From Pseudobacteriovorax antillogorgiicola (GTDB taxonomy: Bacteria > Bdellovibrionota_B > Oligoflexia > Oligoflexales > RGVZ01): 45,666 bases of DNA. The stretch is taken from the NCBI GenBank assembly GCA_945898195.1, contig CAMDHM010000022.1:1-45666 (forward strand), read 5' to 3'. The translations under genes and the position numbers were made by a program. Each line of letters opens with the position of its first letter. The stretch's first letter is position 1. The notes below the pieces were generated by a model, which saw only the letters and a program-made list of their open reading frames with translations, was not told where the DNA came from and did no database searches. Shown here piece after piece: positions 1-7,668 of the stretch.

Positions 1-64
1 TCCTAGCATGTTCCTCGATGTGTTCCCGCCAACGAGTCGATGCCTGGTGTGATGTCGAGTTCAT
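1..64 (-). CDS. tnpA: IS66-family accessory protein TnpA, N-terminal 21 residues only
   Basis: The frame opens at ATG (64-62) and stays open to the window edge. The peptide begins MNSTSHQAS and continues TRWREHIEEHAR. This resembles the N-terminus of IS66 TnpA (OrfA) proteins, small DNA-binding proteins needed with TnpB and TnpC for transposition. A good ribosome binding site, AAGGGG, lies six bases upstream. That site is buried in the 3' arm of a perfect hairpin (71-93). The rest of the gene and tnpB/tnpC would lie to the left of the window. Confidence 0.65.
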   Translation of the reverse strand, partial: MNSTSHQASTRWREHIEEHAR

Positions 65-70
65 AAAAAT

Positions 71-93
71 CCCCTTCATGATTTATGAAGGGG
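71..93 (-). promoter_or_regulatory. Hairpin masking the tnpA ribosome binding site
   Basis: CCCCTTCAT (71-79) and ATGAAGGGG (85-93) form a perfect 9-bp stem with a 5-nt loop. In a minus-strand transcript, the 3' arm carries the GAAGGGG that serves as the tnpA Shine-Dalgarno sequence. Read-through RNA from the abiE promoter would therefore fold with the site hidden. Several IS families use such hairpins to keep transposase silent when transcribed from outside. Confidence 0.6.
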
Positions 94-143
94 AGATCTT
101 GGACGGAAATCAAGCGGCGCGGAAGATGTCGATCATGGAGCGC

Positions 144-386
144 TTACGAAATATCAAAGCTTTTGTTAGGCAAAAGCAAAGAAAAGTCCATATCCTCCGA
201 AAATCGGTCAAGTCCATATAAAATTCGCAGTGTAGTCCCGCCATAGAAAGCACCTATCTCGAAAAATTTAGCGCGCCAAAGTCCAAGCAACGCAATCTCT
301 TGGATGATTTCCTTCAATGCGTTTTCGTCGTCCGCAAGCGAATTGCAATCATATTTTTCAAGCATATTTTTGACGATTTTATTCAT
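144..386 (-). pseudogene. abiEii: AbiEii/AbiGii-type nucleotidyltransferase toxin, truncated by the IS66 insertion
   Basis: The 80 residues seen contain the hallmark start of AbiEii toxins: GGTTLRILYGLDRF followed by SEDMDFSL, the nucleotidyltransferase signature with its metal-binding acidic residues. Intact family members are usually 200-300 residues, so most of the protein is lost. The break is exact: after F-D-I the last sense codon takes its third base from the IS, and the TAA stop is entirely IS sequence (GTAAGCG). The start overlaps the antitoxin gene by 8 nt (379-386), so the two were translationally coupled. In the type IV AbiE system the toxin transfers nucleotides to tRNA. Here it should be inactive unless precise excision restores it. 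Downstream toxin sequence may survive beyond the IS, outside the window. Confidence 0.85.
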
Positions 387-936
387 GTTGTGCCTTTCGA
401 GCGACGGTGACGAGAAAGTCCACTAGTCGCTGTGGAAACACTTTGCGAATCGCCCTTAGCTCTGTCAGCCGAAGCTTTGGCAGACAATCGGTGTCTATGC
501 GCATGGAAGCCAGCCACTCCTCGACGTCCACAGAAGATTCAATGCCCTCGACTTTCTGCAAAAGTTCGAAAAGAGCCTTCTCGCGGCTAGCAATCAAAAA
601 GGAACGATGTTGATCAAGACGCACTTTTTCGATCGAAACGCGATACTGCTTCATGGGCATAACGTCATAGACGAATCGACCAATAGGTGTGTCAATTACC
701 TTATTTCGATTTGGCGTGCGCGAATACATAACTTCTGTACGTTCGGGAATTAAATTATAAAACGCGAGCGCTGATAGACCACTGACATAAGATGGGCCAT
801 AAATAATATTCGCAAGTATCGCATCTGAATAAGGCTTCTTATATTCGGGGCCAAGTATGTAAATACCCTTTTTGACCCGAACAGTTTTATTCGTACGAAT
901 AAGCTTTGTCACTTGCTCACGCGGTCGCAGGCTCAT
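379..936 (-). CDS. abiEi: AbiEi-type antitoxin / transcriptional autorepressor
   Basis: This 185-residue protein has the layout of AbiEi antitoxins: a winged-helix N-terminus (about residues 1-60, with VKKGIYILGP) and a C-terminal antitoxin domain containing YVSGLSALAFYNL and SREKALFELL. AbiEi proteins repress their own operon by binding inverted repeats and neutralise AbiEii without a stable complex (type IV toxin-antitoxin). The start is supported by a GGAG site (945-942) and by an operator palindrome just upstream (943-975). It overlaps the toxin gene by 8 nt. Because the toxin is broken by an IS, the antitoxin is now probably a surviving orphan that still self-regulates. The function is inferred from family resemblance and the toxin neighbour. 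Confidence 0.8.
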   Translation of the reverse strand: MSLRPREQVTKLIRTNKTVRVKKGIYILGPEYKKPYSDAILANIIYGPSYVSGLSALAFYNLIPERTEVMYSRTPNRNKVIDTPIGRFVYDVMPMKQYRVSIEKVRLDQHRSFLIASREKALFELLQKVEGIESSVDVEEWLASMRIDTDCLPKLRLTELRAIRKVFPQRLVDFLVTVARKAQHE

Positions 937-942
937 TTAGTC

Positions 943-975
943 TCCAGTATGTCGTTATTATAGCGACATACTGGA
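943..975 (-). promoter_or_regulatory. abiE operator palindrome enclosing the -10 box
   Basis: TCCAGTATGTCG (943-954) and CGACATACTGGA (964-975) form a perfect 12-bp inverted repeat with a 9-nt centre. On the minus strand the centre reads CTATAATAA and holds a consensus TATAAT -10 box (962-957), about 20 nt upstream of the abiEi start. A repressor bound to both arms would cover the promoter and the ribosome binding site, which is the autoregulation known for AbiEi. No good -35 box is visible. Confidence 0.75.
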
Positions 976-1196
976 AATGGCTCGCGGTCCGCTGTCTAAG
1001 GCGGGAACGGCTGCGGGATAAATCGTGAAGTGTGCTTGAATTTCCTACAATCATGTCAGGTGCAGGCAAGTGGAGCAGTTTAAATAGGTTAATTTAAAAT
1101 TAACGAAGTGTGGCTCTGGTTATTATTTATATATATTAATACTCCGTGCAAAAGGTTAATAACTAATAACTTTTTAAATAATTTCGGAGACCATTT
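976..1196. other. AT-rich intergenic region between divergent genes
   Basis: No gene or RNA is seen here. The part from about 1080 to 1190 is strongly AT-rich (runs such as TTATTTATATATATTAAT) and probably carries the promoter of the exported protein that starts at 1197. A GGAG sits at about 1183, a suitable distance from that start. No confident -35/-10 pair can be named. Confidence 0.4.
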
Positions 1197-1664
1197 ATGA
1201 AAACGACAGTCAAATGGATTATTGGCCTACTAGCAATCACAGTCTGCCAGTCGAAGGCATTTGCTCAAGGGCAACCTCGGGCTGGTTACACATGTGAGGG
1301 CAATGTCGCTCCAAGTGTGGATCGCCCAGGCATGGCTGGTGCCTATCAGATCGACATCAAGTTCTACGACTCTGCCTATTCCGTTGGGGATACGCGTCTT
1401 TATTACCAGCGTTGGGAATTGCCTCCCAGTAATGTTTGGATGATTGCCCGTTACAGCTACGAGATGCGTTGCGCTGTGGCAGCTGATGGTCCGACCATGT
1501 GCACCGAAAAGACACCGGATCTTAATGAGCCTGAAATGTTCGACGTTCGTGTCATCCACGATCAGTTTCGCGGTGATGGCGTCGAAATCTCCGTCCGGGA
1601 CAAAGCTGACTGGAGTCGCCGCGGCGTCGTCGGATTTATTCCCTGCCAATACACCCGGTATTAA
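1197..1664 (+). CDS. Small exported protein of unknown function
   Basis: The 155-residue product begins with a clear Sec signal peptide: a basic start, a hydrophobic core WIIGLLAITV, and a likely cleavage after SKAFA. The mature part of about 130 residues has four cysteines (YTCEGN, MRCAV, TMCTE, IPCQY) that could form two disulfides in the periplasm. It is rich in aromatic residues and short beta-like segments. I do not recognise a family. The ATG is preceded by GGAG at a normal distance. It stands alone, convergent with the small lipoprotein gene at 1748-2014, with a GC-rich hairpin between them. Confidence 0.75.
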   Translation: MKTTVKWIIGLLAITVCQSKAFAQGQPRAGYTCEGNVAPSVDRPGMAGAYQIDIKFYDSAYSVGDTRLYYQRWELPPSNVWMIARYSYEMRCAVAADGPTMCTEKTPDLNEPEMFDVRVIHDQFRGDGVEISVRDKADWSRRGVVGFIPCQYTRY

Positions 1665-1701
1665 AAAACGGCGGTATTTTCGGAGTTTACTTTGGTTGCG
1701 C

Positions 1702-1726
1702 CCGAGGGGCCGCGGTGCCCCCTCGG
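1702..1726. terminator. GC-rich hairpin between convergent genes, possible terminator
   Basis: CCGAGGGG (1702-1709) pairs with CCCCTCGG (1719-1726) across a 9-nt loop. It lies between two convergent stop codons (1664 and 1748), as expected for a shared terminator. Neither side has a real U-tract, so rho-independent termination is uncertain. Confidence 0.35.
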
Positions 1727-1747
1727 TTGGCGATGCAAGTTATCGGC

Positions 1748-2014
1748 TCAATAGCCAAACGAAGATGAGAACTTCGTCCGCGGATGGGACCTTTTGGCGG
1801 CTTTCTTGACCGTCGTTGCTCCGTCAAGGGTGTAATCATCCACGTCGTCCATCTTGGCGACCATGCGCATGCCGTGTGGATGATTGCTCTCCCCGGTCAC
1901 GACATATTCGGCACCATCTGGCGCGACGAGGGCCTCTTTGTTCGATGTTGATGCGCAGCCGGTTGCCGACGCCATCACCATGGCTGCCAATGCAGCTTTC
2001 ACGATAATTTTCAT
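1748..2014 (-). CDS. Small lipoprotein of unknown function
   Basis: The 88-residue product has a type II signal peptide. A basic start (MKIIVK) and hydrophobic stretch AALAAMVMASA lead to the lipobox ATGC, with acylation expected at the cysteine near residue 20. The mature chain is short, polar and probably mostly unstructured, containing SNHPHGMRMV and the acidic DDVDDY. A strong GAGGAG site precedes the ATG, so it is very likely expressed. No family is recognised. It lies downstream of and on the same strand as serS, but 141 nt away, so it probably has its own promoter. Confidence 0.75.
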   Translation of the reverse strand: MKIIVKAALAAMVMASATGCASTSNKEALVAPDGAEYVVTGESNHPHGMRMVAKMDDVDDYTLDGATTVKKAAKRSHPRTKFSSSFGY

Positions 2015-2155
2015 GATGCGTTCTCCTCTAAATGCCCCCGGACCACATGGTTCGTAAGGGCAAGAGGGTATTCGGACGGGGGGCAGGCACCTTTAGGGCT
2101 AATTCAATAAAACACGAAATTACGGTGTGACTATAAACGGTTGCGACCCATTAAT

Positions 2156-3430
2156 TCATGGTTGTGCAGCGATGATTTTCTGCCCTTGCATGTACGGTAC
2201 GAGAACGTCGGGTATTTTAACGCTGCCATCGGCTTGCTGATAGCACTCGAGCAGTGGAATCAGAACGCGTGGGGTTGCAATCGCCGTGTTGTTCAAAGTG
2301 TAACAGGTTTTGACCTCGCCAGACTTAGTCCGGTAGCGCATTTGCAGGCGACGCGCCTGAAAGTCGTGAAAGGTTGAGCAGCTGTGAGTCTCGCTATAGG
2401 CCTTGCGCGAAGGCATCCACGTTTCGATGTCGTGCTTGCGGACTTGGCCCTGACCCAAATCTCCTGTGCAGACGTAGACCACGCGGTAGGCGAGGCCTAA
2501 AGCCTGCAAGACATCTTCGGCATTTTTTAATAGTTCTTCGTGTAGTTTTTCGGATCCTTCAACGTCAGCAGGTGCAATGATTACCTGTTCGATTTTTTGG
2601 AACTGATGAACGCGGTAAAGACCCTTGGTGTCCTTTCCGTAGGTCCCTGCCTCGCGGCGGAAACACGAACTCCATGCCATGATGCGGCAGGGTAGTTCGG
2701 ATTCTTGCAGGATTTCGCCGCTATAGTAACTGGTCAGACTGACTTCGGCGGTACCAACTAAGGCACGTTCGTCTTTTTCAACGTAGTAGGCTTGGTCACG
2801 TCCGGTTGGGAAGTATCCGGTGCCAATCATCGCTTCTTCTTTGACCAGCACAGGCACCGTCAATGGTGTGTAACCACGTTCACACAATTTATCGAACGTG
2901 TAGCGCAAGACTGCTTGCTCCAGTCGCGCCCCGTCGCCCTTCAGAATATAAGATCGGCTGCCGGCAAGTTTTACGCCCCGCGCAAAATCAACGATCCCAA
3001 GTTTTTCGCCGACGATGGCATGGTCGAGTGGTTCGAAATCAAATTTAGGTATTGCGCCCCAGCGTTTCACTTCAACGTTTTCTGTGTCATCGCGTCCGAT
3101 GGGCACATCTGCGCGCGCAGGCGCTGGGACGAGGAGCATCATCGCATTAAATTCGCTGCGACAAGCTTCCAGATTTGGGGCGATTTCTTCCATGCGGGCT
3201 TTGAGGCTTTGGACTTGAGACTTCAACGAATCGCGTTCAGAAATAGCCGCCTGAGCAATGGTTTTTGACAGTCGGTTGCGCTCGGATTGTAGGGTTTCTG
3301 TCTCGGCCTGTAGGCTGCGGACGATCCCGTCCAATTCAAGGAGCTTCGCAATGTCGATCTTTAGGTGTTTGTCTTTGGCGCCCTTGGTGACGAGTTCTGG
3401 ATTTTCACGGATGAATTTGATGTCAAGCAT
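2156..3430 (-). CDS. serS: Seryl-tRNA synthetase
   Basis: This class II aminoacyl-tRNA synthetase charges tRNA-Ser (and tRNA-Sec) with serine in the cytoplasm. From the ATG at 3430 the protein is 424 residues, normal for the family. It starts MLDIKFIRENPELV, followed by the two-helix coiled-coil arm that grips the tRNA long arm (about residues 30-100). The catalytic core holds motif 2 (SCFRREAGTYGKDTKGLYR) and motif 3 (TPRVLIPLLECYQ), plus the serine-site segment SLTSYYSG. The frame stays open further upstream, but that part lacks family similarity and overlaps a gene on the other strand, so the 3430 start is preferred. No clear terminator follows. Confidence 0.97.
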   Translation of the reverse strand: MLDIKFIRENPELVTKGAKDKHLKIDIAKLLELDGIVRSLQAETETLQSERNRLSKTIAQAAISERDSLKSQVQSLKARMEEIAPNLEACRSEFNAMMLLVPAPARADVPIGRDDTENVEVKRWGAIPKFDFEPLDHAIVGEKLGIVDFARGVKLAGSRSYILKGDGARLEQAVLRYTFDKLCERGYTPLTVPVLVKEEAMIGTGYFPTGRDQAYYVEKDERALVGTAEVSLTSYYSGEILQESELPCRIMAWSSCFRREAGTYGKDTKGLYRVHQFQKIEQVIIAPADVEGSEKLHEELLKNAEDVLQALGLAYRVVYVCTGDLGQGQVRKHDIETWMPSRKAYSETHSCSTFHDFQARRLQMRYRTKSGEVKTCYTLNNTAIATPRVLIPLLECYQQADGSVKIPDVLVPYMQGQKIIAAQP

Positions 3431-3521
3431 GATGGCCACCGATTTGAAATTGAAGCTGTGCCAGTTCGTTGGAGCAGGTACTATATCGGCAAATTGTTCC
3501 GCCGCAAACTGGAGACCTTCA

Positions 3522-4493
3522 GTGACATTTCCCCGTTGCAATTTAATTTGGCGATTTTTACTGGCAACCCTACTGGCGCTTTGCCTAGCCTCAGGGATTT
3601 CATCGGCCCCCGTCCGGGCACAACCCAAAAGCGATATTTGGGCACCGGCTCTGAGCTTGCTTTTGCCAGGGTTTGATCAGTGGTGGGAGCAAGACTACGG
3701 TGCCGCAGCGGCATATTCGGGAATGTGGTTGGGTGGGAACGCCCTTGCGGTTTCTGGGCTGAAGGCCCTCCAAGGGCGCCAGGATCTTTCTGGAAGCGAT
3801 CGTTTGAGCTCTCGTGATGGCGATGTCCGGCGGGCGATGCTGGGCAGCCAGATGGCCTTTGCGGCGGGCAGCTACAGTACCTTGCATGCTTTCCGAAATG
3901 CCGTGGATTCGAGGCGTGAGTTTGGCCAATATTCGTTTCTCGGAGAAAAAGTTACTGTCCAAGATACCGTCATGGCACCCTTTCATTTTAGTTATCTGAA
4001 GAGTCCAAACACTTATATCCCATTGGGCTTGATCGGGGCGCTGGCTGTCTATACCTCCCAGTCCCACACAGAGGGCTACGAGAGGGTGGCACTGCGGAAT
4101 TCGGACGTGGCCTTCGGAGGGGCGTTCTCTTATTTGGCGGGAACTCATGAGGAGGCGCTGTTCCGCGGCTGGATGATGCCATTGATGCGTGAATACGTCG
4201 TCGGCGACACTATGTCTAACGTCTCACAATCATTGCTGTTTGCTCTTGCCCACCGGAGCACCGTGGCGGTCCCGATTCCCCAGTTGCTTTTGGGATATCA
4301 CTTGGGCTATGTGACGCAACAAAATGGTTGGTCTTTGGGAGAAGCCGTTTTCATCCACACTTGGTGGGATATTTTTGCTTTTTTGGCTAGCTACTCTCAA
4401 AAGGAAATCGATCAAGGCGCAAGCCAACGAATAGGGCGCACTGTATTTAAAACGCCAGTGCTTAACTTGCCGCCGCTGTCTCTGGTATTTTGA
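3522..4493 (+). CDS. CPBP-family intramembrane metalloprotease, with an exported N-terminus
   Basis: CPBP (Rce1/Abi-type) proteases cut substrates inside the membrane using glutamate and histidine residues. The signature motifs are present: EEALFRGW (about residues 210-217), FALAH (about 240-244) and HTWWD (about 279-283). I place the start at GTG 3522, which has GGAG seven bases upstream and gives a clean hydrophobic leader, FLLATLLALCLASGISS, with possible cleavage near PVRA. Longer in-frame starts lie antisense to serS and would add unconvincing residues. The product is 323 residues with several membrane segments. Bacterial members act in bacteriocin immunity or protein maturation; the role here is unknown. 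The gene is divergent from serS. Confidence 0.8.
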   Translation: MTFPRCNLIWRFLLATLLALCLASGISSAPVRAQPKSDIWAPALSLLLPGFDQWWEQDYGAAAAYSGMWLGGNALAVSGLKALQGRQDLSGSDRLSSRDGDVRRAMLGSQMAFAAGSYSTLHAFRNAVDSRREFGQYSFLGEKVTVQDTVMAPFHFSYLKSPNTYIPLGLIGALAVYTSQSHTEGYERVALRNSDVAFGGAFSYLAGTHEEALFRGWMMPLMREYVVGDTMSNVSQSLLFALAHRSTVAVPIPQLLLGYHLGYVTQQNGWSLGEAVFIHTWWDIFAFLASYSQKEIDQGASQRIGRTVFKTPVLNLPPLSLVF

Positions 4494-4519
4494 CCGAAAA
4501 TTTCATTAGAAGATTTTAG

Positions 4520-5638
4520 ATGCCTCGTATTGCTGCCTTCGACAAACTCGGTTTCCCGGAATTTCCGGTGGTCTTGGCGCCCCTTGCCGGGGTTTCAGAC
4601 CATCCATTCCGTAGGGCTTGCGCGCGCGAAGGGGCATCGTTGACCTACGTCGAGATGTTATCAGCGAAGGCCATTCTTTACACGAGCAAGCGAACTTTCG
4701 AGATGATGGCCCGGCATGCTGAAGAGGCCGTTCTTGGAGTCCAACTCACTGGCGGCACGGCGGACGACGTGGCGCGAGCCATTGAGATTCTGGACAAACA
4801 GCCCTTTGATACGATTGATATCAACATGGGCTGCCCGGTGACAAAAGTGGTTAAATCAGGCAGCGGCAGTGCGATCCTTAAGGATCCCGATCGAGTTTAT
4901 GAAACTGTTCGACTGGCGCGCCAGGCAACCGATAAGCCACTTTCGGTTAAAGTTCGTTTGGGCTGGGACCGGTCGCGAGTCACTATTTTTGAAGTCGCCG
5001 AAGCAGCAGAAAAAGGCGGGGCGGATTGGATTACGGTCCATGGTCGGCTGCGCAGCGAAGATTATAGCTATCCCGTGGATTTGGCGACAATGGCAGCCGT
5101 AAAGCGGCGCCTGACAATACCTGTCTTTGGCAATGGCAACATTTTTTGCCGCGCTGATGCGCTCCAGATGCGCGAGCGCACGGGCGTGGACGGCGTCATG
5201 GTAAGCCGTGGCGCATTGGGAAATCCGTGGATTTTTCGGGAAATTCTTTCGGGAGATCATGAAATCGGGGCCGACGAATGGCTTCAGGTTGTGACCGATC
5301 ATTTGACTTGGCAAAAAGAAGCCTACGGTGCCGGTGGAGCAGGGGCGCTGTGCATGCGCAAACACCTCCTGTGGTACGCCAAGGGCTGGCCCGGCGCCAA
5401 AAAATTGCGTGAACGAATCAATACAGCGGAATTGATCCACGATTGCTTGAGTATGGTTCAGGAGTTTCACGCGGAACTGGTTGCTTCCGGAATCACACAC
5501 CGCTTTCCCGTGGTGGGCGGCGGCGACGAGGAGGGCGCCTTATCTGGCGGCCAACGATTCATTTGGGATCCAAAATACGACATGGATCGTCAGTTGGATC
5601 GCGGAGTGGGCGACGACGCCATGGCGCCGGTTCAATAG
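4520..5638 (+). CDS. dusB: tRNA-dihydrouridine synthase, DusB type
   Basis: Dus enzymes use FMN and NADPH to reduce uridines in the D-loop of tRNA. The TIM-barrel part (about residues 10-320) shows the FMN-site start VLAPLAGVSDHPFRR, the catalytic-cysteine motif DINMGCP (Cys near 105), VKVRLGW, TVHGR, and the phosphate-binding GNGNI and MVSRGALGNPWIFREI. These match DusB/NifR3 rather than DusA or DusC. The last 45 or so residues (VVGGGDEEGALSGG onward) extend beyond the usual end and look disordered. The start is 26 nt after the CPBP protease stop, so the two may be co-transcribed. The dusB assignment over other Dus types is by pattern, not alignment. Confidence 0.92.
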   Translation: MPRIAAFDKLGFPEFPVVLAPLAGVSDHPFRRACAREGASLTYVEMLSAKAILYTSKRTFEMMARHAEEAVLGVQLTGGTADDVARAIEILDKQPFDTIDINMGCPVTKVVKSGSGSAILKDPDRVYETVRLARQATDKPLSVKVRLGWDRSRVTIFEVAEAAEKGGADWITVHGRLRSEDYSYPVDLATMAAVKRRLTIPVFGNGNIFCRADALQMRERTGVDGVMVSRGALGNPWIFREILSGDHEIGADEWLQVVTDHLTWQKEAYGAGGAGALCMRKHLLWYAKGWPGAKKLRERINTAELIHDCLSMVQEFHAELVASGITHRFPVVGGGDEEGALSGGQRFIWDPKYDMDRQLDRGVGDDAMAPVQ

Positions 5639-5672
5639 CCCACTCGCGGAGAATTTACCCCGAGCATTTCCC

Positions 5673-6458
5673 CTAGGGCCGGTCGAATCCACCGGAGCTC
5701 TCGGCCAACAGCACTTGATCAAGAAGGTTGCGAAGGTCATCTTCACCGGTCAAATATGCCGAGGAGATTACACCTCGTGCCCGCAGGCGGGTCAGGAGAT
5801 AATCGGTTACGGTTACACCACTGAGTGGCCCCGATGTTTCGCAGATGCCGAAGGCCGCAAGCACGGCCTGAAAGCAATTGAGGTGACCGCTGATGCGCCC
5901 CTCTGGGCATACGAAGAGGGATTGATTGATTGGTTTGTAATAGAAGCGGTCTGGTTGGCGTGGCTGATCGTTCATGACTAGCCGAACGTTTTGCAGCAGG
6001 TCCTCTCGAAAATTTTTCGCCGCCGCATATTGCTCTGCTGTAATCGCAAACACGCCATGGGCTTTAAAGCTTCTTAATCCGCCCATCTTGCGGCGATACG
6101 CGATTGTTTCGGCCATACTGAAATTCCAACCCAAGCGAACCGTTGGTACGGTGCCTGAGGCTACCGGTGCAATCTGGAAGGTATCAAAGTTGTCGAGGGC
6201 CGGCTGTCCGTCGGGATCCTGTCGCGGTTTGGTGACCAGGGCCAGCCAGCTAAAAGGCACATGTTCTTCGATGCGTGAAGGGTCGCCGTCCACTAATTTA
6301 GCAAAGTAGCCGAAGGTGTGGGTTCGATCGGGGGCAATCGAGCGGCCGTAGGAATACAAAGCAAAAACATGTGAGGGTGCTTGGGGGGCCGCTTCCGAAG
6401 TGCCCGGTATTTGCCAAGCCATCCATAAAATAATCAGACCTGCGATCCGTTGATTCAC
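5673..6458 (-). CDS. Exported protein of unknown function
   Basis: The frame opens at 6494, but the GTG at 6458 has a GGAAGG site at the right distance and gives a compact signal peptide (MNQRIAGLIILWMAW, likely cleaved near TSEA). I therefore use that start, for 261 residues. The mature protein contains SHVFALYSYGRS, FSWLA and HLNCFQAVLAAFGI. A conserved-looking Asn-Cys could be a cysteine-peptidase-like nucleophile, but this is only a hint. No family is recognised. It is convergent with dusB (34 nt between stops) and divergent from the exported protein at 6694. Confidence 0.7.
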   Translation of the reverse strand: MNQRIAGLIILWMAWQIPGTSEAAPQAPSHVFALYSYGRSIAPDRTHTFGYFAKLVDGDPSRIEEHVPFSWLALVTKPRQDPDGQPALDNFDTFQIAPVASGTVPTVRLGWNFSMAETIAYRRKMGGLRSFKAHGVFAITAEQYAAAKNFREDLLQNVRLVMNDQPRQPDRFYYKPINQSLFVCPEGRISGHLNCFQAVLAAFGICETSGPLSGVTVTDYLLTRLRARGVISSAYLTGEDDLRNLLDQVLLAESSGGFDRP

Positions 6459-6693
6459 GAAGTATTTCCTTCCAAAAAAATCACTGGATCCCAAATAGCG
6501 TGCTCTTCAGTTAAGAACGATCCTAACACGCCATGATTACTTGTGTAATGGCAGTGCCAGAATATTATGTAAAACGTATAGAAATATCGTTCCTTTTGTA
6601 TGGCGGACATGATAATTAAGCCCCTGTTGTATTTTACCCGTCGTTGGCGCGAGCCATCATGAATTTATCATAACAGTTTCGGGGGGTTAGCTT
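6459..6693. other. Divergent promoter region between two exported-protein genes
   Basis: No coding potential is evident. The region must hold promoters for both flanking genes. It contains AT-rich patches (AGAATATTATGTAAAA near 6570, ATGATAATTAAG near 6608) but no -35/-10 pair I would name with confidence. A strong GGGGGG ribosome site lies just before the 6694 start. Confidence 0.4.
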
Positions 6694-7659
6694 ATGCGTT
6701 TAGTTTTAAAATCGCTTGCCGTTTCCGCGAATGCTTTGTTTTTGTCGATGGCGTCGATGGCGTCAGCCCAAACAGCCCCAGATGTCACAGCCGAAAAGCG
6801 GGCGTCCGCACAGGACGTTCTGACGAATGCCTACACAAAAGTGGAAGTGCGTCATGGTTTAAATCTCAATATGAATCGTGACTCTGTTGGCGGCGTGAGC
6901 CCGCGGATGGAAGTTCGTCCCATAATCGGAACGAGGCTTGCCGATGGTCGCTTGGACTTGAACGTGACTTTTGGCGCGATCAAGGATTCGAAGAGCGCTG
7001 AATTCAAACAGCGTAATCCGGAAATCATTGCTGAGCTCAATGCTTTCAGCAGTGACAATGTTTCTGTGCTTCCTTTCTTTGACATATTTACGCCCTTTGC
7101 TGGCAAGGGTACGACCGGCAAAATGGCTGTGACCGCCACGGTGAAGACCCGTGAATTCTCCGGCCGCGCTGGTTCAGTTAATTTGAGCGCCAGTGTCGAG
7201 CCTGGCCTTGAAACGGCAAGCCGCCCTGGATTTGCGCCTGTGGACAATCAGGTTGGTCGGCCCGGCTCTGAATTTGGTTTGGTTTATAACGAGGAAACTA
7301 AGGTTGATCAGACCGTAAAGCGTGATCCGAACATCAGCAATGAAGCCGTCGCGGCAATCACCTTTAAACCTGCTGGTTTGACTGGTGTGACGGCATCCCT
7401 TAGTGGATTTGTCGACACGGAATGGCTTCCAAAATACGAAGCCGTGGCCTCTGAAGCAGATGCCTCCGGAGTCGAAGTACGCAAGGCTGGCTACAGTGTC
7501 ACCAATGCGACCTTCAACCGAGTGCGTCTGACTTGGGCGGTCAATGATCGCGTGTTGCTTATCAATGATACGTTACAATACCTCGACGGTGTTTACGAGA
7601 AACGCGTCGACGGCAAGCGCTGGGAAAATGTCGCGCGCTTGAGCTACACACTGCTCTAG
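6694..7659 (+). CDS. Exported, probably beta-barrel outer-membrane protein of unknown function
   Basis: The 321-residue product starts with a Sec signal peptide (hydrophobic ALFLSMASMASAQ, cleavage after ASA). The mature chain is rich in alternating polar/hydrophobic beta-type segments such as MEVRPIIGTRLADGRLDLNV, VRLTWAVNDRVLLINDTLQY and a terminal NVARLSYTLL. This is typical of small porin-like or autotransporter-like barrels; the final strand ends in Leu rather than the usual Phe/Trp. There are no cysteines. A strong GGGGGG site precedes the ATG. A rho-independent terminator (7697-7729) follows inside the convergent addA gene. The family is not recognised. Confidence 0.7.
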   Translation: MRLVLKSLAVSANALFLSMASMASAQTAPDVTAEKRASAQDVLTNAYTKVEVRHGLNLNMNRDSVGGVSPRMEVRPIIGTRLADGRLDLNVTFGAIKDSKSAEFKQRNPEIIAELNAFSSDNVSVLPFFDIFTPFAGKGTTGKMAVTATVKTREFSGRAGSVNLSASVEPGLETASRPGFAPVDNQVGRPGSEFGLVYNEETKVDQTVKRDPNISNEAVAAITFKPAGLTGVTASLSGFVDTEWLPKYEAVASEADASGVEVRKAGYSVTNATFNRVRLTWAVNDRVLLINDTLQYLDGVYEKRVDGKRWENVARLSYTLL

Positions 7660-7668
7660 TTTTAGAGC

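Larger units (their letters stand above)
1..147 (-). mobile_element. End of an IS66-family insertion sequence (partial, runs off the left edge)
   Basis: Read on the minus strand, the abiEii reading frame stops abruptly at GTAAGCG (positions 147-141), which matches the terminal inverted repeat typical of IS66-family elements. It is followed, in the same direction, by the start of a TnpA-like gene at position 64. The element lies in the same orientation as the abiE genes, so the abiE promoter can read into it. The outermost base of the IS is position 147. The eight flanking bases GAAATATC (148-155) are the expected position of the 8-bp target duplication for this family; the other copy lies outside the window. 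The family assignment rests on the repeat, the spacing and the TnpA N-terminus. Confidence 0.8.

Noticed and set aside
3258..3521. Upstream extension of the CPBP protease frame
   Set aside because: It lies antisense to the start of serS; the GTG at 3522 has the better ribosome site and signal peptide.
3431..3628. Upstream extension of the serS frame
   Set aside because: Family proteins begin at MLDIKF; the added residues show no similarity and overlap the divergent gene.
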